A DNA stretch of 10,320 bases, taken from contig CAYNLY010000052.1 in assembly GCA_964398225.1 (NCBI GenBank), positions 1 through 10,320 on the forward strand. The letters are read 5' to 3'. A model generated the notes under the pieces. The model did no database searches, was not told where the DNA came from, and saw only the letters and a list, made by a program, of their open reading frames with translations. Of the stretch, positions 1 through 6,738 are shown piece by piece. Source of the DNA: CAYNLY01 sp964398225 (lineage in GTDB: Bacteria; Pseudomonadota; Zetaproteobacteria; Mariprofundales; Mariprofundaceae). The stretch's first letter is position 1, and every line of letters starts with the position of its first letter. A program made the position numbers and the translations under genes.

Positions 1-115
1 CCAGAACCTGGGCGGGGACGAACGAGCCCACGGGCCAGGGCAGCGGCGACTGCCCTGAGGTCGACAGGTTCGGAAGGCCGAGCAGGAGGCTGGTCGGGGC
101 AATGGGCGTGATCAC
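1..115 (-). CDS. 5' part of a gene downstream of the SwrB-like gene; possible FliK-like hook-length protein (partial)
   Basis: Only the first 38 codons lie in the window; the gene runs off the left edge. The likely start is GTG at 115-113. It overlaps the stop of the preceding gene as GTGA, and an in-frame TGA at 139-137 excludes a start further upstream. No good Shine-Dalgarno sequence precedes it, so translation probably depends on coupling. The peptide begins MITPIAPTSLLL and continues through a Pro/Ser-rich stretch to PWPVGSFVPAQVL. That last segment resembles the 'vG..v.a.Vl' opening of a small beta domain seen in FliK-like hook-length control proteins. The FliK suggestion rests on this short match and on the flagellar context, so it is weak. 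The reading frame itself is fairly well supported. Confidence 0.5.
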   Translation of the reverse strand, partial: MITPIAPTSLLLGLPNLSTSGQSPLPWPVGSFVPAQVL

Positions 116-741
116 GGAGGCACCGCCGCCGCTGGATCATCCCGGAGAGTGGGAGGCGGGTCGTGCAGAGCCAGCACCAGACGCACCTGGGCGCTCGGCA
201 GTCCGAGTTCTCGCGCGATGTCTTCTTCGGCTTGGCCGCATCGCGCCCGGCGAAGGATTTCGTCCGTACTGGGGGCTCGGCCGGATGCCTTCTCCTGCGG
301 CTCTTCCCGGGCCTTCGACTTCCGCCTGCTTCGTCGTCGTCCGGCTTTGACCCTGGCCTGGGGTGCAGGGGCGCCTGGGTCTGCCTTGCCGTGCAGTTTC
401 AGCGCCAGTCGCACCTGAGCTGCGGGAATCCCCAGCTTCCTTGCGATCGCATCGGAGTTCTCACCCTGCCGGTGCAGTGCCAGAATCCCGGCCAGCGCAT
501 CGGGCGCTTTTTCCTCCGGCTCCGATTCGGGAGCGGGCGCGGGTGCCTGGCGTGCCTCGGCGAGCAGCTTCGAGGCCTCGGCGAGCTGTTGCGTGGCCTG
601 GTCGAGCTGGCGGCTTGCGTCCGCAAGCAGTCGCTCGAGCTGCTGCTGGCGGAGGTTCTGCCGGCGCCAGAACCATCCGCCCGCGGCAAATACGGCGAGC
701 AGCAGGCCGTCCAGTATCAGGTTGAGCATGGCGGCGCTCAC
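112..741 (-). CDS. SwrB/DUF2802-like membrane-anchored coiled-coil protein with two helix-turn-helix repeats
   Basis: This is a 209-residue protein encoded directly after fliA. It has an N-terminal transmembrane helix (about residues 5-24), a Gln/Leu/Ala-rich coiled coil (about 28-65) and an acidic, Pro-rich linker. A helix-turn-helix-like segment follows (about 82-117, with DAIARKLGIPAAQVRLALKL), then a very basic linker (about 130-146). A second, similar segment (about 158-193, with DIARELGLPSAQVRLVLAL) comes before a short tail. The same plan, a membrane anchor plus coiled coil plus HTH, is found in Bacillus SwrB, encoded next to sigD, and in DUF2802 proteins of proteobacterial flagellar/chemotaxis clusters. 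SwrB supports basal-body and export maturation, so a similar role is inferred here. The start is taken as GTG at 741, overlapping the fliA stop as GTGA with a weak GGGG upstream; ATG at 729-727 would remove four residues. Assignment to a named family is by architecture only. Confidence 0.75.
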   Translation of the reverse strand: MSAAMLNLILDGLLLAVFAAGGWFWRRQNLRQQQLERLLADASRQLDQATQQLAEASKLLAEARQAPAPAPESEPEEKAPDALAGILALHRQGENSDAIARKLGIPAAQVRLALKLHGKADPGAPAPQARVKAGRRRSRRKSKAREEPQEKASGRAPSTDEILRRARCGQAEEDIARELGLPSAQVRLVLALHDPPPTLRDDPAAAVPP

Positions 742-1484
742 TGGTCGAGCCCCAGGTGCGCGCGCAGGCGCAGGACCATCTGCGAATGGATCTGGGACAC
801 GCGGGACTCGGTCAGCCCCAGGATCAGCGCGATTTCCTTCATCGTCAGTTCCTCGTAGTAGTACAGCGTGATCAGGATCTGTTCCCGTTTCGGCAGGTGT
901 TCGATCGCATCGGCGAGCCTTTCCGTGAACTCGTGCACGGCCGCGCAGTGCTCGGGCATTGTCGAGGCGTCGGCGGCCAGGGTTTCGAGGATTGTCAGCG
1001 TGTCGTCCTCGTCGGCGCGGGCGATCGGAAGATCCTCGAAGCTGATCACCGACATTGCCCGGACCCGGTCCAGGCGCTCCCGGTATTCCTCGAGCGTGAG
1101 GCCGAGATAGGCCGCAATCTCCTGCTCCTCGGCGGGCCTCCCGTGCCGCTGTTCCAGCACCTGGAAGGCCGCCTGCATTTCCTTGGCGGTGTCGCGCAGG
1201 CTGCGCGGCATCCAGTCGAAAGCGCGCAGGTAGTCGATCATTGCCCCGCGCACCCGGTAGGCGACGAAGGTCTTGAACTGGATGTCGCGTTCGGGATCGA
1301 AGCGCTGGGCGGCGTCGAGCAGGCCCAGCACGCCGGCGTCGATCAGATCGTCGAGCTCGATGGAATCCGGCGTGCGCCGGCGGAGCTGCTCGGCGTGAAA
1401 GCGGATCATCGGGAGGTACTGCTCGAGCAGCTCCTCCGGCGAGGCTGTCGTCTGCCTGTCGGTGGCGTAGGCGGCGGCTTTCAC
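738..1484 (-). CDS. fliA: RNA polymerase sigma factor FliA (sigma-28, flagellar)
   Basis: This is a 248-residue sigma-70-family factor close to the usual length for FliA. In proteobacteria FliA directs transcription of late flagellar genes (filament, motor, chemotaxis) and is held inactive by FlgM until the hook is complete. Region 2 spans about residues 19-91 (SIELDDLIDAGVLGLLDAA, then FKTFVAYRVRGAMIDYLR). Region 3 begins at DWMPRSLRDTAKEM, a signature of the FliA/SigD group. Region 4 (about 183-240) contains the helix-turn-helix around LTMKEIALILGLTESRVSQI. The start is GTG at 1484-1482, overlapping the stop of the preceding small gene as GTGA. A longer in-frame extension to 1721 only reads antisense-like sequence across that gene and is rejected. 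A GGGGAAGG at 1507-1500 lies rather far upstream (15 bases), so coupling is likely. Confidence 0.95.
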   Translation of the reverse strand: MKAAAYATDRQTTASPEELLEQYLPMIRFHAEQLRRRTPDSIELDDLIDAGVLGLLDAAQRFDPERDIQFKTFVAYRVRGAMIDYLRAFDWMPRSLRDTAKEMQAAFQVLEQRHGRPAEEQEIAAYLGLTLEEYRERLDRVRAMSVISFEDLPIARADEDDTLTILETLAADASTMPEHCAAVHEFTERLADAIEHLPKREQILITLYYYEELTMKEIALILGLTESRVSQIHSQMVLRLRAHLGLDQ

Positions 1485-1699
1485 GACCGGCTGATGCGGC
1501 CTTCCCCGGCGTCGTCGGCGTGCTCGGGAAGAAGCTGGTTCAGCCAGCAGAGCAGCACGCCCATCCAGGCTCCGGCGGCACCGAGCACGGCGGTGCGGAA
1601 CAGGCTGTCCGCCAGCGGGATGTCGCGGATCATGCAAATCGCGAGGCCGAACAGGATGCCGGTCATCGCGCCTGAGGTTGCGGCTTGTGTCGGGTTCAT
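1481..1699 (-). CDS. Small two-helix membrane protein of unknown function between flhG and fliA
   Basis: This encodes 72 residues. Two hydrophobic helices are apparent, about residues 8-24 (GSGAMTG-like, small-residue rich, ending ICMIRD) and about 32-55 (LFRTAVLGAAGAWMGVLL). An acidic C-terminus with a final RISRS follows. Gly/Ala-rich helices suggest close packing with a partner or with itself. The gene is convincing: ATG at 1699-1697 overlaps the flhG stop as ATGA, and the best Shine-Dalgarno sequence in the window (AAGGAGG, 1713-1707) sits 7 bases upstream. Its own stop overlaps the fliA GTG. I do not recognise a family. Its position suggests a flagellar role, perhaps membrane-bound assistance to FlhF/FlhG or to the export gate, but that is inference only. 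Confidence 0.82.
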   Translation of the reverse strand: MNPTQAATSGAMTGILFGLAICMIRDIPLADSLFRTAVLGAAGAWMGVLLCWLNQLLPEHADDAGEGRISRS

Positions 1700-2550
1700 C
1701 GCGATTCCTCCTTTTGGGCAAGGTTGGCGTCGAGCCCGGAGCTCAACGCGTGTTCCCAGAAAAACTGAAGTCCGCCCGAACGCGTCGGATCACGGGGCCG
1801 ATCGAGGACCGAATCGAGGAGGCCGGCGAGTTGCCGGTGCGTGGCGCCCTGATCCACCTCTTCCAGCAGCCGCTGACGGCGGACCGCGTCGCGCACCGCC
1901 TGCTCGCGGGGGAGAAAGCCCACGTAGTCGAGCAGCACGTCGAGGTAGCGGTCGGTGACGGAAAGCAGGCGCCGGAAAGTGAGCTGGGCGTCCAGTTCGT
2001 CGGCCTGATTGACGAGCACCATGAAGCGGCGCATGTCGCGCTCGCGCGACAGCACCTTGATCAGGGCATAGGCGTCGGTGAGCGAAGTGGGATCGGGCGT
2101 CAGCACGATCAGCGCGGACTCCGAGGCCGATACGAAATAGAGCACGTTTTCGCCGATGCCCGCGGCGGTGTCGATGACGATGAGCTCGTAATCCGCGCCC
2201 AGATCGCGCAGCGCATCGAGGATGGCGAGCTGCTCGTCGGCGCTCAGCGTGGTCAGCTCGTGCAGGCCGCTGCCTCCGGGCATCACGTCGAAGCCGTGAC
2301 GCGTGGAGACGAGGATCTCGCGTGCCTCGATCCGGCCGTGGATCAGCTCCCGGATCGTCGCGTTCGCCTGAAGGCCCAGCATCACGTCCACATTGGCCAG
2401 GCCCAGATCCGCGTCGATCAGAAGCACGCGCAGACCGCGAGTCGCGGCCCGGGCGGCCAGATGCACGGCGTAGAACGTCTTGCCAACGCCACCCTTGCCG
2501 CTGGAGACGGCGATTACGCGGGGCTGTTGCCTGCCGACCGCGGCCATCAT
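1696..2550 (-). CDS. flhG: FlhG/FleN (MinD-like ATPase controlling flagellar number)
   Basis: This is a 284-residue ParA/MinD-family ATPase. The deviant Walker A motif GKGGVGKT lies at residues 18-25, with the signature lysine K19 and the catalytic-loop lysine K24. The switch I region contains LLIDADLGLANVDVMLG (44-59), and Walker B/switch II is LIVIDTAAG (123-131). NQADE (181-185) is the usual nucleotide-base-contact segment. The C-terminus has the amphipathic membrane-targeting helix typical of FlhG (GGLQFFWEHAL, about 259-269). FlhG limits flagellar number, with FlhF setting the site. The start is ATG at 2550, overlapping the flhF stop as ATGA, with GGAG at 2561-2558 seven bases upstream; a second ATG follows immediately. 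The N-terminus is short and lacks the DQAxxLR helix that stimulates FlhF GTPase in characterised FlhG proteins. The open frame continues upstream across flhF but is a shadow there. Confidence 0.93.
   Translation of the reverse strand: MMAAVGRQQPRVIAVSSGKGGVGKTFYAVHLAARAATRGLRVLLIDADLGLANVDVMLGLQANATIRELIHGRIEAREILVSTRHGFDVMPGGSGLHELTTLSADEQLAILDALRDLGADYELIVIDTAAGIGENVLYFVSASESALIVLTPDPTSLTDAYALIKVLSRERDMRRFMVLVNQADELDAQLTFRRLLSVTDRYLDVLLDYVGFLPREQAVRDAVRRQRLLEEVDQGATHRQLAGLLDSVLDRPRDPTRSGGLQFFWEHALSSGLDANLAQKEESR
1707..1713 (-). promoter_or_regulatory. Strong Shine-Dalgarno for the small membrane protein
   Basis: AAGGAGG lies 7 bases before the ATG at 1699, within the last codons of flhG. 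It is the closest match to the consensus in the window and supports both the reality and the start of the 72-residue gene. Confidence 0.85.
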
Positions 2551-3587
2551 GCGGACGCTCCGCGCATTTCGGCGTTTCCGGCCAGCAACTGTTTCAGTGC
2601 CTCCGGGCTCAGCCAGCCGGTCTGTTCGGGAACTTCCGGCCCGAAGCTGCACCAGGAGAGCGCAAGACCGGATGCGATGCCCCAGTTGACGATCTTCCCG
2701 GGACGGCCGGTTTCGTCGAGCTTCGTGAAGGCGAGGTCCGTGGCATCGATCCGGGCCTGTCGCGCAATCATTTGCATCCCGTCCTCCTCGTCGAAGTTGG
2801 CCGGGAGCACGAGAAAGCGGCGATCGATGCCGAGCGGCTCCCACAGCCGTTGCTGGCGGGCAAGCGAGGCGTCGTGCCTCGGACTCCAGCCCTCGCTGTC
2901 GACAAGCAGGAGTTGTGCCGATTTGGCCCCCTGCCGGGCCTTTCGCGCATCGCGGGGTTCGCGGATGCGACTCAGCGCAAGGCCCAGCGTCGCGGCATAG
3001 GTTTCGAGCAGGTCGGTGCCGCCGACGCGCTCGGTATCGGTGGTTGCGAGCGCAACGCGCCATCCCCTGAGGCTGAAATGGGTGGCGAGCTTTGCGATCA
3101 GCGTCGTCTTTCCGGAGCCCGAGGGCCCGGTAAACAGCAGCGTCTTGAGCCTGCCGGGGCGGGTGAGCGCGGGCGCCCACTTCAGCTGGCGCTCCGCAAG
3201 TCCTTCGCCCTCGACGAACTGGGGGGCGAGATCGAAGGCATGACTGGGGGCGATGCCCAGCTCGATCAGACGGTCAAAGGCCCGACGCTCGGTGTCGGAA
3301 TCCAGCGCCTGGCGAAGGCTCGCCGATTCGCGGTTGCCGAGTTCCTCGACGATGCGCTCAAGCCTGCGCATCGCCTGATGGATGTCCGCCTGCGGCGCGG
3401 TTGCGCGCACCGGCTCCGGTCCGGATTCGGGCGCGGCATCACGTGCCGCAAAAACCTCCCAGCGGCGTGCGCCTCCGGCATCGGTGATCTGGCGCCGGTC
3501 GATGATCAGCGCATCCGGGCCGAGGCATTTTCGCACCTCGGCCAGCGCCTCATGCAGGCGCGGGGCGGAGAAGACCCTAATCTGCAT
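2547..3587 (-). CDS. flhF: FlhF (SRP-type GTPase placing flagella at the pole)
   Basis: This is a 346-residue FlhF. The N-terminal B-domain start (MQIRVFSAPRLHEALAEVRK, then LGPDALII) matches the family. A basic/acidic linker and a helical N domain lead to the NG GTPase: P-loop GPSGSGKT at 154-161, motif II TDTERVGG at 183-190, and motif IV TKLDE at 288-292. FlhF recruits the first basal-body components to the membrane at the pole and works with FlhG. The motif III/G3 segment, usually DTAGR, reads DSEGW (230-234), and motif II has Glu-Arg-Val where DTYR is usual, so GTP hydrolysis may be altered. The start ATG at 3587-3585 lies inside the last codons of flhA (11-base overlap), with AAGGTGAG at 3603-3596 eight bases upstream. 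The C-terminus overlaps flhG as ATGA. Confidence 0.93.
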   Translation of the reverse strand: MQIRVFSAPRLHEALAEVRKCLGPDALIIDRRQITDAGGARRWEVFAARDAAPESGPEPVRATAPQADIHQAMRRLERIVEELGNRESASLRQALDSDTERRAFDRLIELGIAPSHAFDLAPQFVEGEGLAERQLKWAPALTRPGRLKTLLFTGPSGSGKTTLIAKLATHFSLRGWRVALATTDTERVGGTDLLETYAATLGLALSRIREPRDARKARQGAKSAQLLLVDSEGWSPRHDASLARQQRLWEPLGIDRRFLVLPANFDEEDGMQMIARQARIDATDLAFTKLDETGRPGKIVNWGIASGLALSWCSFGPEVPEQTGWLSPEALKQLLAGNAEMRGASA

Positions 3588-5655
3588 CGCGCAGGCTCAC
3601 CTTGCCGAGCGTCCGGATGCTGGTCTGCGGGGGAACCTCGGCGATCGACAGCACGGCGATCCGGGACATCAGCGAGCGCAGGGCCCGGGCCAGACCCGGG
3701 CGGACCGCGGGCGTCGTCAGCACGACCGGCTGGTCCAGGTCATGCCGGCTGATCGCCTCGTTCAGGCGGGTGACGAAGCGCTGCCATTGCCCCATTTCCA
3801 GCGGCAGCGTCCACGCCTCGCCCGAACCAAGCCGCTCGGTCATCTGCTGTTCGAGCTCGCCGTCGAGCATGAAAACGGCAAGCTCGCCGGCTTCGTTCAG
3901 GTAGCGCTGGGTGATCGCGCGCCCGAGCCGCACCCGGACGCGCTCGACGAGCGCATCCACATCCATCTGTCCGGCGTGATCGGCCAGGGTTTCGAGAATG
4001 GCCATCATGTCACGAATCGGAACCCATTCGGCGAGCAGGCGCTGCAGCACGTTTTGCAGCAGCCCGTAGGAAACCTGCGCCGGCACGATCTCCTCGACGA
4101 CCTTCGGGAAGCGCTCGGCCACCCGTTCGACCATCTCGTGCACCTGCGCGCGGTCGAGCATGTCCGCCGCGTGCTTCCGGAGCAGTTCGGTGATGTGGGT
4201 GATGATCACGGTCGCGGGTTCGACCACCGTATAGCCCGAAAGCTCGGCCTGCGCCCGCTTGTCCGGCGAGATCCAGACCGCGGGCAGGCCGAACGCCGGT
4301 TCGGTCGTGGCGATGCCCTCGACCGGAGGCCCGGAAAGCTGGGCTTCGAGCGCGAGCAGGCTGCGCGGGCGGACCTCGCCCCGGCCGACCTCCGCGCCGC
4401 GGATCAGCACGCGATAGTCGGACACGCCCAGCTGCAGGTTGTCCTTGATGTGAACGGGCGGAAGGATGAAGCCGATTTCCTGCGTCAGCTGCCGGCGCAC
4501 CTTCTTCAGCCGCTCCAGCAGGTTGCCCTCGCGTCCGTTCTCGACCAGATCGATGAGCCCGTAGCCGATTTCCAGCCGGATCGGATCTTCGACGAGCAGC
4601 GCGCCGAGCTCGTCCTCGGGCTTCGGCTCGGGGGGGCTTTCGGGTTCTTCGGCTTCCTCGACGGCTTGCGCGGCCCTCCCCGCGTGCAGATACCAGCCGC
4701 TCGCGGTCAGGCCCAGGGAAAGCACGAGGAACGGCAGAAACGGCAGCCCCGGCACGAGGCTCATCAGGGCGAGCGCGCCCGCGCCCACCCAGTGGGTCTT
4801 CGGATGCATCGTAAACTGGGCCTTGAGCTCGAAAGGCAGCGCAACGCTGCCGCTTGCACGGGTGATGATGATGCCGGCCGCGGTCGAGATCACGAGCGCC
4901 GGGATCTGGGATACCAGACCGTCGCCGACGGTCAGGATGCTGTAGACTCCGATCGCCTCGCCGATCGGCATCCCCTGCTGGGCAACACCGATGATCAGCC
5001 CTCCGATCAGATTGATGAAGGTGATGATCAGGCCGGCGACCGCATCACCCCGGACAAACTTCGATGCGCCGTCCATCGCGCCATAGAACTCCGCCTCCCG
5101 AGCGATCGCCTCGCGCCGGCGGCGGGCCTCGCGCTCGTCGATCATGCCCGCGTTCAAATCGGCGTCGATCGCCATCTGCTTGCCGGGCATCGCATCCAGC
5201 GTAAAGCGCGCGGCCACCTCGGCGATTCGGGTCGAGCCCTTGGTGATGACGACGAAGTTGATGAGCACGAGGATCAGGAAGATGATCAGGCCGACCACGG
5301 TGTTGCCGCCGACGACGAACTGCCCGAAGCCTTCGATGACGTGACCGGCGGCGGCCGGGCCTTCCTGCCCGTGCAGCAGGATGAGCCGGGTTGTGGCGAC
5401 GTTCAGCGCAAGCCGGAACAGTGTGGTCAGCAGAAGCAGCGAGGGGAAGACCGAGAAGTCCAGCGGCTTCAGCACGTAGATCGCGGTCAGCAGGATGAGC
5501 ACGCCGATCGTGATGTTCGTGGCCAGCATCACGTCCATCAGCCAGGTCGGCATCGGCACCATCATCACCAGCAGCACCGCCAAAACCCCGACGGCGAGCA
5601 GCACGTCCGGTTGACGCGCCACCCGCTGGAAGGTCATTGCCGCCACCTGCTGCAT
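3577..5655 (-). CDS. flhA: FlhA (flagellar type III export gate protein)
   Basis: This is a 692-residue FlhA of normal family length. The first ~325 residues carry about eight transmembrane helices, including the conserved FRLALNVATTR (80-90), the cytoplasmic FHIPEP loop with IDADLNAGMID (163-173), and GDGLVSQIPALVISTAAG (244-261). A charged Glu/Pro-rich linker (about 330-350) leads to the large cytoplasmic domain, which contains the conserved segments GYTVVEPATVIITHITELLRK and EIGFILPPVHIKDN. FlhA forms the nonameric ring that docks substrate-chaperone complexes and helps couple proton motive force to export. The start is ATG at 5655 with GGGAGG at 5671-5666. It lies 6 bases after flhB, and its stop is inside flhF. 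All key segments appear intact. Confidence 0.97.
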   Translation of the reverse strand: MQQVAAMTFQRVARQPDVLLAVGVLAVLLVMMVPMPTWLMDVMLATNITIGVLILLTAIYVLKPLDFSVFPSLLLLTTLFRLALNVATTRLILLHGQEGPAAAGHVIEGFGQFVVGGNTVVGLIIFLILVLINFVVITKGSTRIAEVAARFTLDAMPGKQMAIDADLNAGMIDEREARRRREAIAREAEFYGAMDGASKFVRGDAVAGLIITFINLIGGLIIGVAQQGMPIGEAIGVYSILTVGDGLVSQIPALVISTAAGIIITRASGSVALPFELKAQFTMHPKTHWVGAGALALMSLVPGLPFLPFLVLSLGLTASGWYLHAGRAAQAVEEAEEPESPPEPKPEDELGALLVEDPIRLEIGYGLIDLVENGREGNLLERLKKVRRQLTQEIGFILPPVHIKDNLQLGVSDYRVLIRGAEVGRGEVRPRSLLALEAQLSGPPVEGIATTEPAFGLPAVWISPDKRAQAELSGYTVVEPATVIITHITELLRKHAADMLDRAQVHEMVERVAERFPKVVEEIVPAQVSYGLLQNVLQRLLAEWVPIRDMMAILETLADHAGQMDVDALVERVRVRLGRAITQRYLNEAGELAVFMLDGELEQQMTERLGSGEAWTLPLEMGQWQRFVTRLNEAISRHDLDQPVVLTTPAVRPGLARALRSLMSRIAVLSIAEVPPQTSIRTLGKVSLRDAD
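3596..3603 (-). promoter_or_regulatory. Probable ribosome-binding site for flhF
   Basis: AAGGTGAG lies 8 bases before the flhF ATG at 3587, inside flhA. It supports the start that overlaps flhA by 11 bases. Confidence 0.55.
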
Positions 5656-5661
5656 TCCGGA

Positions 5662-6738
5662 TCAGCCTCCCGTTTTTCCTTGCAGGCGGTAGATTTCCGC
5701 CAGGATCACGGCGACGGCCTCGTACAGTTCCTCGGGAATCTCGTCGCCGATCTTGACCTGTCTAAACAAGGATCTTGCCAACGGCTTGTTTTCCCGGATC
5801 GGGATCCGGTGCTCGCGGGCGATTTCGCGGATGCGTTCGGCCACCTTGCCCCGCCCCTTGGCCAGAACCCGTGGAGCGCCCATCCGCTCGGGCTCGTAGG
5901 CCAGCGCAACGGCCAGATGGGTCGGGTTCGTGATCACCACATCGGCCTTCGGCACATCGGCCATCATCCGGCTCTGGGCCTGCTGCATCTGGATCTGGCG
6001 GATCTTCGCCTTGAGCTGCGGGTCGCCTTCGGACTCCTTGTATTCGTCCTTCAGCTCCTTCTTCGACATGCGCAGGGACTTGCGATGCTCCCAGCGCTGG
6101 TAGAGCACGTCGGCAAGCGCGATGCCCGCAAAGGTCAGCGCGGCGAGCAGAACGATGCGCACGCTTCCCTGGGCGGCGAGCTCGGTGATTCCGGCCATGT
6201 CCTTCGTGGCGGACATCAGAATCGGCGGGTACATGCCGGTCACGACCACGGCGCAGACCGTGCTGATCAGAACCAGCTTGAGGACGGACTTCAGGAACTC
6301 GGCGAGCCCCCGGGTCGAAAACAGCCGTTCCAGGCCCTTTCTGGGGCTGATCTTCGAGAGCTTCGGCTTCAGGGGTTCGGTCGTGAACACGGGGCCGGAG
6401 ACGAGCAGCGCGGCGAGCACGCCGAGGATCAGCATCGGGAGAGCCAGCGGCGCAAGGCCTGCCAGCGTCTCCAGTCCTACATGCGCGAGCAGCGACTGCA
6501 TCCCGTCCGGCGTGGCCTCGATGTGGGCCGCTCCCGAGAGATGGTGGCGCATCAGCGCGAGCATCCGTTCGCCCACCCATGCGAGCACGCCGCTTGCGCC
6601 GGCGACGGCGAGCACGAGGAAGGCCACGGCGGTGGATGGCTCGCGACTCGTCGGCACCTGGCCCTTGCGCCGGGCATCCTCCAGTCGCTTTGGGGTGGGC
6701 TCTTCGGTCTGCTGGCTGCGATCCTGTTCCTCGGCCAT
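5662..6738 (-). CDS. flhB: FlhB (flagellar export gate, substrate-specificity switch)
   Basis: This is a 358-residue FlhB. The N-terminus is hydrophilic and charged (EEPTPKRLEDARRKGQVPTS), as is typical. Four hydrophobic segments lie at about 36-56, 88-115, 150-172 and 190-212. A charged linker helix (about 217-260, with MSKKELKDEYKESEGDP) leads to the autocleavage site NPTH at residues 271-274. In this family the Asn-Pro bond cleaves itself and switches export from rod/hook to filament substrates in response to FliK. The residue after the motif is Leu where Tyr is frequent. The start ATG at 6738-6736 shares one base with the fliR stop (TGATG), and a GGAGG at 6749-6745 lies six bases upstream. 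The protein looks complete and functional. Confidence 0.97.
   Translation of the reverse strand: MAEEQDRSQQTEEPTPKRLEDARRKGQVPTSREPSTAVAFLVLAVAGASGVLAWVGERMLALMRHHLSGAAHIEATPDGMQSLLAHVGLETLAGLAPLALPMLILGVLAALLVSGPVFTTEPLKPKLSKISPRKGLERLFSTRGLAEFLKSVLKLVLISTVCAVVVTGMYPPILMSATKDMAGITELAAQGSVRIVLLAALTFAGIALADVLYQRWEHRKSLRMSKKELKDEYKESEGDPQLKAKIRQIQMQQAQSRMMADVPKADVVITNPTHLAVALAYEPERMGAPRVLAKGRGKVAERIREIAREHRIPIRENKPLARSLFRQVKIGDEIPEELYEAVAVILAEIYRLQGKTGG
5666..5671 (-). promoter_or_regulatory. Ribosome-binding site for flhA
   Basis: GGGAGG lies 10 bases before the flhA ATG at 5655 and overlaps the last flhB codons. Confidence 0.7.

Noticed and set aside
1485..1721. Upstream in-frame extension of fliA (total frame of 327 codons)
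   Set aside because: It overlaps the small membrane-protein gene, is Arg/Pro-rich and lacks sigma-factor similarity. The GTG at 1484 yields a normal-length FliA.
756..1958. Plus-strand 400-codon open frame antisense to fliA and the small gene, and other long plus-strand frames
   Set aside because: They mirror the codon bias of the minus-strand genes, show no domains and have no supporting start signals.
2551..3180. Upstream in-frame extension of flhG through flhF (total frame of 494 codons)
   Set aside because: The extra sequence is Arg/Ala/Pro-rich, matches no FlhG N-terminus and overlaps flhF throughout. The ATG at 2550 has an ATGA overlap and a suitable ribosome-binding site.
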